Shown here piece by piece: positions 32,766-44,356 of a stretch of DNA of 60,000 nucleotides. The notes beneath the pieces were generated by a model. It did not search any database, had not been told where the DNA came from, and saw only the letters and a list, made by a program, of their open reading frames with translations. The DNA lies in assembly GCF_910592395.1 (NCBI RefSeq), contig NC_088311.1:11040501-11100500 (forward strand), written 5' to 3'. How positions within the stretch are numbered: the stretch's first letter is position 1; each line of letters starts with the position of its first letter. Made by a program: the position numbers and the translations under genes. The stretch comes from Lineus longissimus (taxonomy: Eukaryota > Nemertea > Pilidiophora > Heteronemertea > Lineidae).

Positions 32766-32952
32766 CCGATCTAACACCACTTTGGAATATGCAAGCCAAG
32801 CCCCCATATGATGCCTTTTGTCGTTCGATGCCATCCAGCATTGTTCAATCGAGATAGCCAATAGGGGGGCGACACCAAGTTGTCTAACATTTCTGATAGT
32901 CTTTGTGTCGATTTCACAGCAAGACAGGTTCAGAATGACAGGTAGAGGCCAT

Positions 32953-33059
32953 GAGCCAATCAGGTGTGAAGGGGCCTTGGCCAGTTCAATGTGCATTGTG
33001 CTTGCGACGGTCATGCCCAGAGACAATGAACCGGTGTTAGATCGGTGAGTCTGGAGTAT
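32953..33059 (+). repeat. Dispersed repeat, mates at 36144-36249 and 38403-38438
   Basis: Shared words in order: gagccaatcagg, gttcaatg, aatgaa(c)cggt, then (g)atcggtgagtctggagtat. The third copy keeps only the last part. Confidence 0.55.
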
Positions 33060-34442
33060 GTATACCGCATGTGCAGAGTATATTTTCTTCGTTGAATTTT
33101 TGGTCGTTCTATTATCGTTTTGCACCTCCGGTTTTTTAGTCGAATTTGAACATTGATAAATCAGACGTCGTTTGATAATGATCTTAGACAGTTGGACTAT
33201 ATGATTTGATGGTATTATATGGAACTGTAATATAGTTTCGAAACAAATACAATAAAACTAGCCCATCTAGCTGCCTAACAGAATAATTGATCAGTATAAT
33301 ATAAATTTCGGTTATCGTCCTCCTGGCAAAATTTCAATTTCACGAGACTCTAAAACTACTGACACATCTAAAACGGTTGGCCCTTTCACTAAATGTTTGA
33401 ATGATGTCATCACAGATTATGTACAGGGTGTCTCAAATTCGTTTAGCAAAAAGTCTGACAGTAGCACAGATGAGTCAATCAAAACATGCATACAATTTCG
33501 CTTGGCCATGTAGCCGAAGCTTGTAAGTTATCTTCTCAGTTTGCAACTTTTCGACTCAGACTCGGACTTCCTTTTGTAACTCAGATTTTTTTTTCAATGA
33601 AAGCCCCTCGTCTTCCGCGATGACAGCATGTGTCAGTGTTGCTCTTTGGCGTATCACATTTGGAAATGATTTAAACGTCGTACTAAGGATTTCTCTTCAG
33701 ATGTCCGGGTGCTCTTGACTGATGATTGGAATAAATGAAATCTTAAAAAGACATTGAAAGTGCACACGAATTCATGGACACAAAACAATAATAACCTTGA
33801 GATCGCACAGATTTAGAAGTGAGATAAACTGAGTAGAGCGGAACATGTCTAAATTCAATGCACAACGTCAAGGTACGCAAAAACATACCTCTTTTTTTTG
33901 TGCCAAAATCCGGACTTCTGCCCATTTTTCCCCCCGAAATTTTCCAAATTTCTGTCAATTCTCATGGGTGCTTTTTTGGGGTTCACACACAGCAAATTTT
34001 AACCATGTCGTGTGTATATTATTACATGTCCAGCTACCGAGTAAATATGCTCTTGACTCGATCTAAGACCGTTTCTCGATATGCAAGCCAATATATCATG
34101 CGCAATGTCACCAAATGCCATTCAATATTCTTCAGTCGGGATGGAGAATTGGTGGGCAACACCAATTTGTAAGAGTTCAAGATGGCAGGCCCATAAGGAT
34201 TTCACTGTGATTTCGTTTGAAATTTATCGACCACACTATAACCGCTGATATACTCTCAACTCGGCTGTATAAGACCAGATCATATATTTCTTGTCCGCCC
34301 ATTATATGTTAATCATACATGTAGGATTACCCAAAATCACGATTCCAAACAATGAGGTCTGACGATAATTTGTATAGGCCTAACACCCCTAACCTGGATG
34401 AATATCCTTGTGAATAAACATCATAAATGTGGTATTGGAAGG
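33060..34442. other. No gene recognised
   Basis: About 1.4 kb up to the Tc1 element. A tacagggtgtctcaaattcg word near 33420 resembles ends of mariner-like elements, but no partner was found. Confidence 0.3.
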
Positions 34443-34444
34443 TA

Positions 34445-36013
34445 CACTCATCAAAGAAAGTTAAGGACCCCTTTTTATTTTTAACATATTTTTTTACAGC
34501 ACATATTATGGACCAGAAAATGCCTAAATATAAATGTCCTATGACCTCCAAGACACAGTAATCAATTTCACATGCTGTTTGTTCCAGTTGTTGCATAACT
34601 TCTTTCTAAACTTGTCACAACTTGAAAATGGGTGTTTTTGTGTGTCAGCTGACCACATAAAGTGGTACAAAAGTCCATGCAAGTGCTTTTCCTTGCATTT
34701 CCCACCAAGCTCAGGCAGCATTCTGACAAGAGAGATGCTTAGATGCCACTTGAGTGAAGTAGAGGTTGCACGAGCCATAGGGATGCTGGAAGCTTCAGTC
34801 AGCGACGAGTAGCTGAGATGATGGGTGTGTCTCACAGTGTCATCAGTCGTGCTAACCTACGACACCGGGAGACAGGGCGATACTCAGAGAGACCCCGTAC
34901 TGACCGCCCATCAGCAACAACTGCGAGGGATGACCGCTACTTAGTTACTCTTTTTCGTCGCAACCGCTTCAGTAGTGCTCGCAGACTCAATAACCAATTC
35001 ACTGCTGCAACTGGGGTGACTGTTTCAAATCAAACCATCCGTAACCGACTTCACAGAGCCGACATCCATGCCAGGAGGCCACTGCAATGCATCCCATTAA
35101 CCCCTGCTCACAGAAGAATCCGTCTCAATTGGGCTCGTGATCATGTGGGATGGACCCACCAGCAATGGCGCCGTGTTCTGTTCTCAGATGAGAGCAGATT
35201 CAGCCTGGACCACAATGATGGACGTGTTAGAGTCTGGAGACAACAGGGAGAGAGATTTGCAGATGCCTGCATCGCTGAACATGACCGCTATGGCGGAGGC
35301 AGCATCATGGTGTGGGGCGGAATCAGCTACGGTCAACGCACTCGCCTCTATGTGGTCCTAGGGGGAGCAATTACAGGTGTGAGGTACAGAGATGAAATCG
35401 TGGAACCTTTTGTGATTCCGTTTGCAGAAAACGCTGGGGAAAATTACATTTTCATGGACGACAACGCCCGTCCCCACGCAGCGAGGGTGGTGACACAGTA
35501 CCTGGCGGATCATGGAATTGAGCGTATGGACTGGCCAGCGAAATCCCCGGACTTGAATCCGATAGAACATGTCTGGGACATGATGGAAAGGAGTATTGGA
35601 GCGCTTGAGGTGCAGCCAAATGGGTTGCAGCAGCTTGGTGTGGCCTTGGAGGCTGCATGGGATGCAATTGATGTCAGGGATGTTAATCGTCCCTAAACTC
35701 AATGAGACAGCGGTGTCAGGCTGTTATTGCAGCAGGGGAAGGCCATACTCGCTACTGACCATGCTGACATTGATGACAAGACATTTAGGCTAAAATAGTG
35801 AAAAAGTTGACACACCAAAACACCCATTTTCAGGTTGTGACCAGTTAAGAAAGAAGTTATGCAACAACTGGAACAAACCACATGTGAAATTGATTACTGT
35901 GTCTTTGAGGTCATACAGGACATTCATATTTAGGCATTTTCTGGTCCTTAATATGTGCTGTAAAAAAAATATGTTAAAAATAAAAAGTGGTCCTTAACTT
36001 TCTTTGATGAGTG
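34445..36013 (+). mobile_element. Tc1-type transposon with about 200-bp inverted repeats
   Basis: A 1569-bp element flanked by TA at 34443-34444 and 36014-36015. The terminal inverted repeats are 34445-34647 and 35808-36013 (start cactcatcaaagaaagttaa), nearly identical. Between them lies a Tc1 transposase reading left to right. Repeats of about 200 bp are the long-TIR arrangement seen in some Tc1 families. Confidence 0.93.
34735..35758 (+). pseudogene. Tc1 transposase (DD34E), two frameshifts
   Basis: From ATG 34735 the frame gives HLSEVEVARAIGMLEA, then a frameshift at about 34805 into MMGVSHSVISRANLRHRETG (paired/HTH DNA-binding region). A second helix-turn-helix region covers about 34900-35090 (LVTLFRRNRFSSARRLNNQF). 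The catalytic domain has FSDESRF (first Asp), IMVWGGIS, FMDDNARPH (second Asp) and SPDLNPIEHVWD (Glu), with 34 residues between the second Asp and the Glu. The long frame ends at 35696, but a frameshift near 35690 leads to the usual tail MRQRCQAVIAAGEGHTRY ending at 35758. All three catalytic residues are kept; only the two frameshifts inactivate it. Confidence 0.92.
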
Positions 36014-36143
36014 TATTATCAACCTGGTATTATAGAGCCGAGCTAAGAGTATGTATAATGGTTGTTAGGTTACCAGTGATCAGTTCATCCCTAATCCCAA
36101 CCACTGTCCATGAACTTACCACAATCCGAAGGCCGACAAGTTT

Positions 36144-36249
36144 GAGCCAATCAGGATGAAGGGACATCTGCCTGTTCAATGCATTTTAATCCGGGGTAGG
36201 TCACGCCTCAAATTAATGAAACGGTCTAAAATCGGTGAGTCTGGAGTAT
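36144..36249 (+). repeat. Dispersed repeat, mate of 32953-33059
   Basis: Same word order as 32953-33059, ending atcggtgagtctggagtat. Confidence 0.55.
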
Positions 36250-36282
36250 TTGTTGTTGAATGAAGCTGTCATCCTCGTTGGT

Positions 36283-36343
36283 TTGGTTTTGAACTCCAGA
36301 TCAATAAAAGCACAAGTTTCAAAGAAATCTGACCAGTGTGTTA
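36283..36343 (-). repeat. Single arm related to the 13667-14174 foldback
   Basis: Reverse complement reads ctggtcagatttctttgaaa, then tttttattgatctggag-type sequence and caaaacc, parallel to the arm words actggttggatttctttgaa and cctcaaaacc. Confidence 0.5.
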
Positions 36344-36611
36344 TATCGGCAAGCTTGTAGATGGGACAGTGAGTTCCGCGAATCCGCTTTAGTAGAAGTA
36401 GAAGATGGAGCCCCACCACCATGACCGCATACACCAAGGGTTACAATGAATTTCCACTAACACCTGGATGTCTGATCTCCTCGAATAAGACTTTGGGTGT
36501 TCACCTCATTCAACACATTTTGACATCAATATCGTTTGTTTGCTTGTTTGTTAAGTGTCATCAGAAGAGTAGTGGCGATGGATGATACACAGGTCCTCTT
36601 CCCTCTAACAT

Positions 36612-36838
36612 TTCGAGCAAAATATATAGTAGAAATCTAGGATCACCAACTTCAAAAGCACTCTCAGCATTAATTCTGCATTTTTTGTTGGGTCGCTGAA
36701 CATGCAGTTCTGGTAGGTAGTACCGCTAGTGCATTGTACATGTAGTTGGTTACAATCTTCGGATGAATGCATTACATTAGGCTTACATGTACATGTGTAC
36801 TTGCTGTCACCTTGACATTGTGATACTAGAAGCGTCAC
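36612..36838 (-). other. Cysteine-rich open frame, possible exon
   Basis: The minus strand reads QCQGDSKYTCTCKPNVMHSS, EDCNQLHVQCTSGTTYQNCM, then FSDPTKNAELMLRVLLK, with six Cys in about 40 residues (C-x7-C-x-C-x12-C-x6-C-x8-C). A weak acceptor (gacgcttctag) precedes it. There is no further exon or family match, so it may be chance. Confidence 0.2.
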
Positions 36839-36849
36839 AAGTCATCAAT

Positions 36850-38049
36850 ATTGCCACGTACACAAGGGCATTGACCTCGAAAGAGCAAAGGCCTCTTGAC
36901 TGAATTAAAGAGTAAGTAGATCTCATTTAAAATCACTTGAAAAACAGTTTGCTCGGAAGACACCAACAAGGTAAGTCACAACTGCGAGGTTTCTGTGCAG
37001 CAATATTGTCACATGAAACACATCGGGCATTCAAATCAACTGTTCACAATAAAAGCAGTGTTGGCGAAAATGACGTCATTACGATGAAAATTTTATGAAA
37101 CACGTCATCTTGTCACCCGACGGTCGGGCACTCACAAAAAACGACGATTGGTAACCGCCGGTAACGTCACACACCTCGGCTTTTTTCCGTCCCCAGGGAT
37201 GCAGCCGGAAACTTAAATGCTCGATTGTACGCGATTTATTTACAAGACCACTCATTTGTGGAGACAGACAGACGTTTTACTCATAGTTTCTTTATCTATG
37301 ATTCATTAATCTATGAAAAGTTCATGACTATGTCACCAGAAGAAAGGGTTTGGATCCACCGAGAAAGAAATTACGCGTGTAAAAATATTCAAAGGAGTTT
37401 TGGGCAATAACAGAGTTCAATAACGCTGAAAACTAGCAAGACTTCGCCGATGGTACAATCTGCGAAACGACGCATCCCGCAGCACCAGAGGTCGGTATGA
37501 CGAAATAGGCTTTCTCATGATATCGGCGGCCTCCGTGGACTGATGCGAGTTTGTTTGGGAGGGAATGGCCTGCCATACATAAAACGACCCACAGTAGCCA
37601 TGAAATCTGCTCAGAAGTTTCTGGGTCGTTTAAAATTCTCACTGTGACTACAGTAATGAACAGCAGTGCTATTCAAATTTATACATAATAGTCTTTAAAC
37701 ACATTGAATTAAAGGAAAAATAACACAGACAAAGAATACTAATAACTGCTTATTCAAATGGTGAAATCGCAAACATTGCTCTTTGACACGAAACATGCAA
37801 ATATCAATATGTAGTTTTGTTGCCCTATGACCTGTCATGTGGCTTCCTGACCAGTTTATGATTTGTCACGTGACGAATGTTTTTCTGACACCAAACTTTT
37901 ACCACGCCCATGAAGAGTCGATCAGATGTCGCCACGCCTTCCTTTGTGACGAGCAGTTCAATTGGTCGATATGACCCATTTGTAGGCCTACACATCAATG
38001 AAATAGAAAATGGTGTCTTGGTCATCGAATAACGAGCATAATGGGGTCA
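36850..38049. other. No gene recognised
   Basis: About 1.2 kb without identifiable coding sequence. Open frames here have no known motif. Confidence 0.35.
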
Positions 38050-38117
38050 TCCCTATGTTCCCCGGAACCTATATTCCCAAGTACCTATATTCCCCCAATA
38101 GGTACCTATGTTCCCCC
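38050..38117 (+). repeat. Tandem array of an acctatRttcccc unit
   Basis: Four units of 15-20 bp: ccctatgttccccgga, acctatattcccaagt, acctatattcccccaatagg, tacctatgttccccc. It resembles the outer arrays of the two foldback elements in unit length and style. No inverted partner was seen in the window. Confidence 0.8.
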
Positions 38118-38277
38118 ATCTAATTAAAAGAGAGGGGCCGGTACAGTGTACCAATTCAAGTAATGAAAGAATAAAACTATGCTTGGACGGGCAGGGTTCT
38201 CCAATACTGCTCCCGCCATGTTTTCCCTCAATGCAGCTTGGTCAACCATTTTGTCACCAGTCTCATGGGCAGGTTGG

Positions 38278-38335
38278 CATCTCGCGATTTTGCATTACGA
38301 AGATCGCGGTTTATGATAAGCTGTTGGGCGAACCA
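38278..38335. repeat. Fragment related to the 3306-3863 MITE
   Basis: Contains catctcgcgattttgcatta and atcgcggtttatgataagc, close to the terminal words of that element. Confidence 0.45.
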
Positions 38336-38439
38336 ACATGACCAAATTGTCCGATGATCATGACGTCATCTCCTTGGTCTTAGTATCAATTTCGCAGTAA
38401 TTAATGAAGTGGTCTTAGATCAGTAAAACTGGAGTATAC

Positions 38440-39154
38440 GTACCAGTGAAAAAAAATAATTAAGTGTAAAACGGAAACATCAAGAATCATTAAAACACTG
38501 AAATGGGACACATACAATGAACATGATGTACGTGGTTTAATCGGTGAAAACCTTCTGTTTGTTCTGACCTGTAATTATCATATTTTGCCACTTATGAAAA
38601 GTAAACGGACACTAGACGTTTGAGTGTGTACGGGTGATTTTCAAAAGGAAGACCTTTGATGTCCTTTGTGGGTTTATGAGTCATCGATATTATCCTATCA
38701 CCTTGGACCATGGATTTCTGTCAGAGGGGCAATAACTTACACAAAACACTTCAATCACGCCACATAAATCATTACTTAAATGACAGTAAAATCCATTAAG
38801 TCTGTGTCTTTTTTGCTGCCCGGGGTTTTAGGCACACCCGTCTGGTGATAACAAATAAAAAGAAAGATAATAGCAAAGTCGAACGTGTTTTACGCAAGAA
38901 ACCGTGACTCTGTGCGCGTTTCAATGATTCCACTTTTTAAAATCATGCCAAAGTTGTCTCTCAAGTGATTTATTGTTTGATCAAAGGCATTTGCCGAATG
39001 ATGACATCATTTCTTTGGGCAACTTATGATAACAAATATAATTTTAATAGTCAGATGCACCAGCGAATCAAGCTATGATTAAAATATGACAAAAATAATT
39101 TCCAGGATTTCCTTCTAATTTATATTTCAAAATGTTAATGTGTATACTGTGCAT
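38440..39154. other. No gene recognised
   Basis: AT-rich spacer before the large palindrome. Confidence 0.35.
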
Positions 39155-39156
39155 TA

Positions 39157-39461
39157 CGGTGGCTGTAAAAGGCCACGCAAAATCTTTTTTTTAGAATGCC
39201 CGAATTAATTTTTTATAACTCGAGCGCTCGACTTATATCTCGAGCGCTCGACTTACGTAAAGGTCACGCAAAATCTTTTTTAGAATGCCCGAGTTTATTT
39301 TTCATAACTCGAGCGCTCGAGTTATAAAAAATAAACTAAAAAAGATTTTGCGTGACCTTTACGTAAGTCGAGCGCTCGAGATATAAGTCGAGCGCTCGAG
39401 TTATAAAAAATAAATTCGGGCATTCTAAAAAAAGATTTCGCGTGGCCTTTTACAGCCACCG
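39157..39461. mobile_element. Large palindromic MITE (305 bp) with nested symmetry
   Basis: The whole segment is an almost perfect inverted repeat flanked by TA (39155-39156 and 39462-39463). The ends are cggtggctgtaaaaggccac and its inverse. Within it the 12-bp self-complementary word tcgagcgctcga occurs five times, once at the centre (about 39313) and twice in each half. The half itself is a duplication (ggYcacgcaaaatctttttt...agaatgcccga... twice), so a smaller palindrome is nested in a larger one. The TA target suggests a Tc1/mariner-type origin. Confidence 0.85.
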
Positions 39462-39469
39462 TAGGTACA

Positions 39470-40684
39470 TGATGATCTGACCTGACCTTTTTTTTTTCAA
39501 AAAGAGAATATCAGAACAGTTACATGTACTTGCAAAATTATGTTTACTTTCAAATATCAATGATCTAATCATCGATGCGGCGGCCAATGCAAACCCTGTC
39601 ATGGTCACAACGTAATTAGTGGCGAATTCTAAGCGAAATGGCACGGGAAATTCGCTATTGGTTTGGATTTACTCAATAGTTCATGCTGATGCGCTATCCG
39701 TAATAGACAAGTGTGATAATTGCCTGATTAACGGAGAATTTTGTTTTTTACTACTGTTCCGCTAATGATTAGTGTGCCTTTTGTATCGAGGTGGACTATA
39801 CGTAATTAAGTCCACAGACTTATCTTTTTGTTTAATGCACTTTGTATTCAAGGAGTGTCTTATCGACCGTTATTTCTGGGTCAGTTCAGGTCCCCCACCA
39901 ATCAATCAATTAGGCCAGTTGTCAATCAAAATTCTAATCGATGAAAGTTCACCAGGTCAATTAGGGAATGAATATCTTTTAATGAATGAATATGTGACTG
40001 AATGATGTGGTTGGCTCAGGCCGAAGGAAAACATCCAGGATGCCATTGGCCAAACAAAAGATGATGATGGCGCATGAGGCGCGCGCCCGCCCCCTTTTCG
40101 TCGGAGAGCAACGATTTTTCGGTACACAACTACTCCACAAGAAAGTAATTTTTTTCTAATAAGTCCTCCTCAGATGCCCGGAAAACGCATGCCTTGCACT
40201 TAAACTTCCAGAGAGGGCTCCAAGACTCACGGCCAAGTCTTGGGTAATTTAAAAAAACAAAAGAAAACAATTAAAGGTCTGGTTTATTTAAAGATTTTTC
40301 GCGGCTTGTTTCCGCCGGTTAAGTCAATAAACATCTCAAGGTTGGTGAAAGACGTGTACCCAGCGATATAACATTTATCCATTTTCTGCGTATCTATGTG
40401 TACAATACAGAGATCTAAGAGAGACACCATCTTGCCATTTGGAACACAGAAAAACATGTCATTCTTGCCTTCTATCATGGCGTTCCCAAAACAATGGAAC
40501 ACCGAAACGGATACACTCAAACACATTACAGGGGTGTACAAAAAGAGTCCAACATGAAGAATTAGTCTAACGCTGTTCAGAGATTTATGGCAAGAAGGAA
40601 CAATTGACTGAGATTCCGTTGGTATAATGGAGTCTCTCATTAACCGAACTACGTGAGTTGTTTGTGATCACTGTCACACAATAT
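39470..40684. other. No gene recognised
   Basis: About 1.2 kb. Open frames on both strands lack motifs. Confidence 0.35.
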
Positions 40685-41080
40685 TCTTGAAAAAATGTTT
40701 TTGCTTTCCAAAACCCTTTTAGGGTTTTTAACCAACACAAATGTGCACGCCCTGGAGGTTTTTTTTCGTATATAATGTACAGTAGAACCTCTCTATTAAG
40801 GACACCCACGGGACTGACAGGGGCTGGCCTTAATAGAGAGGTGTCCTGATTAGCGAGGTCAAATTAATTGGAAACAAACTACTTTGGACGAAAACTAGTG
40901 TCCTTAATAGAGAGGTTTCCGCTAAGGAGGTCACACTGTACATGTACACATGCATTGAGCTTGTGAAAAACCTCAAGTGGTTTTTCATAACCCTGAAAAA
41001 CCTCTAGGGGGTATGAATACCTGTGTTGGCTGAAAAAACTTAAAAGGTCTTTCAAAAACTCGAAAGCTCATTAAACCTTA
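40685..41080. mobile_element. CACYCTTAAA-type MITE, copy 2, interrupted
   Basis: Shares with copies 1 and 3 the order: aaaaccctttt...gggttttt, aaccaacacaaatgtg, gaggttttttt, then aaaaacctctagggg, gtgttggctgaaaaaact, ttcaaaaactcgaaagctc. A 159-bp pogo-like MITE (40780-40938) is inserted in the middle. The ends are worn. Confidence 0.6.
40780..40938. mobile_element. pogo-like MITE nested in another MITE
   Basis: TA|cagtagaacctctctattaa ... cctccttagcgg-type inverse end ...cacactg|TA. TA duplications are at 40778-40779 and 40939-40940. The CAGT terminus and TA target are typical of pogo elements. A ttaatagagaggt word recurs in inverse inside. Confidence 0.8.
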
Positions 41081-42370
41081 AGTTTTAAGCGTCAGGTTTT
41101 ATCCTGCTCACCTTACCCTATCACAGAATGAGTTTCCATCAGAGTGTCTGACGTGTGTATAGGAAACATGGTACAGCTAGTAGAGAAAAAAGAACCACAG
41201 AAACTTGTTTTTTGGCCTTAAAACAAGAGTCAACTGCTGATTGGCGGGGCTTATTTCCTTAAGAAAGCTACGTGGGCGGACAATCGCTTACATTGTTGAC
41301 CACTTCATTCATATCTCAAGACCATTCATGTGTATGTATGAATGAAATACACTGGGGCGAAAAGAGCGAAACACGGGAAAGATTTTTGCCAGAAAAAAAA
41401 ACAGTCAACTGATTGGCGGGGCTGTAGATAAAAAAATTCTTCACGCAATATCTGATTAGGTAAAACATTGATGTTAATTTGTGAATGAAATAAACTGGGG
41501 CAAAAAATAGTAAAACGAATAAATAGGCCTTTTTTCGTGAAATCCCGCCCAGGATTCTTGACATGTAAACTCAGGAATCCTGCATGACTTGTAAACTTCG
41601 GTCAGTTATGGTGAAGGGTGGTAGAGCAAGTGGAGAACCATCAGTTGGATACCTGAGTTCAAAAACATTCTTCAGTGAATATAGGGATTTAAGAACGATT
41701 AGCATTGGCTTTGGCACTGCACATCTGTAGTGCCTGTGATGAGGAAGTCTCACACTCTCCCATCTTCATAAGTGGTAGATTTTTGTCGCAACCATTTGGG
41801 CCTAGGGCCCCGCACTCACTTCAGAGTGTATTATTAATGGGCTTCAGCTCCATGAAGCTTTCATCAGTGCACCCAGCCCCTGTGGACTTCATGTTCCCAA
41901 GGTAAGTATACGTACATTGCCACGTCATTTAAATACTATTTCCCTCCGTATACTTATTTCCTTTACTGTCCAGCTGTTTCAACCTCTCCGGTTTCACGTG
42001 TCTTCTTTAGGCACACAGGTTAAACTTTTAACCATCTAGACCCACTTTTTGCCTACTGCTTGGCTCAGACCGCCCTTCAGCAGGCCATACTGCCTGGACG
42101 GACTGAACAAGATCTACTCTAGGTCAATCAAGGGGAGAAATTGACTCCTTGCGGTCCCGCTATCAGGATACCTCTGTATATCCAACCGTATTTCTTTGTC
42201 GCCACACGCATCTGATGAGTCTCTCTTGACGAAACCGCATTTCCTGCACCTTCATGACCTATCAGGCACACATGGTTGCTTCATACCATCAGTGCACGGT
42301 GCCCAGTAGCAAAAATCCTTCATTTTGGTCCTCTCTTGTTGCCATGAGCAACAGAGCATGCAGGCTCAGG

Positions 42371-42432
42371 CTATGATGTCACTGATGACGTCACAAGGAT
42401 GTCATGACGTCATCATGATGTCATGACGTCGG
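42371..42432. promoter_or_regulatory. Cluster of tgacgtca-type sites
   Basis: Three tgacgtc motifs (two of them full tgacgtca) with several gatgtca half-sites within 62 bp. This resembles CRE/ATF sites, but no gene start is near, so it may only be a short tandem repeat. Confidence 0.35.
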
Positions 42433-43005
42433 GTCAACAATCACAGCTGTCAGACAGTCCCTGAATGATCTCTTCATTTAGTTGCGGTCATGCAGGCGCA
42501 GTGGACACCAAATTGCCACGTCAACATCATTTGATTAGCATAAATGTTGGCACAATTTCATCATGCTCTGCTTCGTAAAATAATCTTTTCGACTGTAGAA
42601 ACAGTTTTCATCAATAAACGCAAAAACGGGAAAAAATTTCGACGAATTAATTTCCATGGCAAATATCGGCGACGTCCAGATTCTCATGCACAGGAAAGTC
42701 ACGGCACTGGAGAGTTCTCAACCTCTTCATCCGGGGACTACTTGATTAGCAATTCAAAATGGCTGCACAGTAACAATAGGAGCGCGCAATGACCCCTGGA
42801 AAAAGAGGTTGGAGAGTTCTGACTAGACCGTTGGAAAAGACTCTGACCCCCTGAATGGAGGAGCCTTGTGCGCTCTCGAAAAAAGCCAGGAATTCCAGCC
42901 GCAGGCAATTGAGCAGCTCCTGCGCAGTCGGTGGCTGCGTGCCCGTGCGTGGCGCTGTTTCGCAGGATAGCTGTTTAAAGGATGACTAGACTATATCAAG
43001 CGCGG

Positions 43006-43108
43006 TACTTTTAGGGATGACCAGGCGATAATATTTTTTGAATCGATCAATCACGGTGAGTAATGGTGATTTGTGACGCCGGCGTCACGTAAAAATAAAA
43101 ACTAGTCA
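43006..43108 (+). repeat. Dispersed repeat, mate of 3536-3637
   Basis: Carries tttttagggatgaccaggcgat then gtgatttgtgacgccgg and cgtaaaaataaaa, parallel to the 3536-3637 copy. Confidence 0.5.
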
Positions 43109-43298
43109 TAAACCCGGGTTCATAAAGTTGTTTACTTTCGGCTTGGCGAATGAAACGCCAACATTCGAGGGCAATTTCAGCAAATCGCATTGCCAGGTAT
43201 AGCAAGAATAAGGTTTTGCTTTAATTCCCGCCAGACTTATTGAGAGAGGTATTAGGATTAATATTGTGTTTAGGGGTTGGTATTATTGGTATACGGTA

Positions 43299-43465
43299 AA
43301 AAAGGTACAGGAAAATAGGTACAGGAAAAAAAGGTACGGAAATAAAGGTACAGGAAATAAAAGTACAGGAAATAAAAGTACAATGTACCGGACATAAAGG
43401 TACCGGAAATAAAAGGTACCGGAAAAAAGGTACAGAAAATGGCATAAGTAGGTAATAAAGGTACA
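43299..43465 (+). repeat. 14-15-bp tandem array, left arm of element 2
   Basis: Roughly 10 units of ggtacaggaaataaa with variants ggtaccggaaataaa, agtacaggaaataaa and one expanded unit containing caatgtaccggacat. Confidence 0.9.
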
Positions 43466-44207
43466 CAATTTTTTTAGAATATTATTATTCTCTTCAACTG
43501 GTTCAGACTCGGCCTATGTCTTAATCTTTTCTTGCCCATTTTTCTTCTACTGTGACTAAGGTGGTGCCTTAAAATAGTTTAATACATTGCGGGCAATTTT
43601 GTTACAGAATGAATTTGAGGAAAATTCATGGAAGAGGTTGCCCAACAGGGGAGCTGACGTTTTTTTGGGTAATGACTACATGTATATTCATGTTCTTTTA
43701 ATTTTTTTTGTTAATTACTACATTCACGTTTTTTAAAATTTTAAAATACTCGTGTCGTATTCTTATCAGGGGCGGATCCAGGATCTTGGGAATGGGGGGG
43801 GGGGGGCACACCTGGCTTTCTACCTGGCATTTCACATTAAGTTTCTCGCCAATTTCCCTAAATAGCTTGTGTTTGGTCTTAAATCTAATAATTTGTCTGT
43901 TAAGACCTAATTGGCCAGGCATATTGTTAATTGGGTCCAACGCTATGATGAATGTTAATTGATTAATTGCAATTTAACTTGGACACCGGTACATTTATCA
44001 GTTAACCCTTTTGCAGAGGGAATTGTCCTATAATCTTTACAATCATCATGATCTTGATAGCCGTGTTTTCACTATTGAAAACCATAACGGTATACTGGAA
44101 ATTTGATATACCTATTTCTAAGGCCTATGCAATGCCTACGTAACAAATAAATTTAAAGTTATGAATAGAAAAAGGGAGAATTCAAATAATATTCAAAAAC
44201 AAATATT

Positions 44208-44356
44208 GTGTACCTCGTTTACCTATTTATGCCATTTTGTGTACCTATTTTTCCGGTACCTTCATGTCTAGTACTTTTATTTCCTGTTCTTTTATTTCCT
44301 GTACCTTTATTTCCGTACCTTTTTTTCCTGTACCTTTTTTCCTGTACCTTTATTAC
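44208..44356 (-). repeat. 14-15-bp tandem array, right arm of element 2
   Basis: Inverse array based on tttatttcctgtacc, preceded by the inner domain ctatttatgccattttgtg. Confidence 0.9.

Larger units (their letters stand above)
36016..36611. other. Repeat-bearing spacer, no gene
   Basis: Contains the 36144-36249 and 36283-36343 dispersed repeat copies. No coding sequence was recognised. Confidence 0.35.
41081..43278. other. No gene recognised; repeats at its right end
   Basis: About 2.2 kb. Near-identical phrases at about 41223-41250 and 41403-41420 (agtcaactgctgattggcgg and agtcaactgattggcgg) and at 41338-41365 and 41480-41510 (aatgaaatacactggggc and aatgaaataaactggggc) indicate a local duplication of about 140-180 bp. 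The 43006-43108 repeat also lies here. Confidence 0.4.

Noticed and set aside
33420-33560. mariner-like element from tacagggtgtctcaa
   Set aside because: No matching opposite terminus or transposase motif was found.
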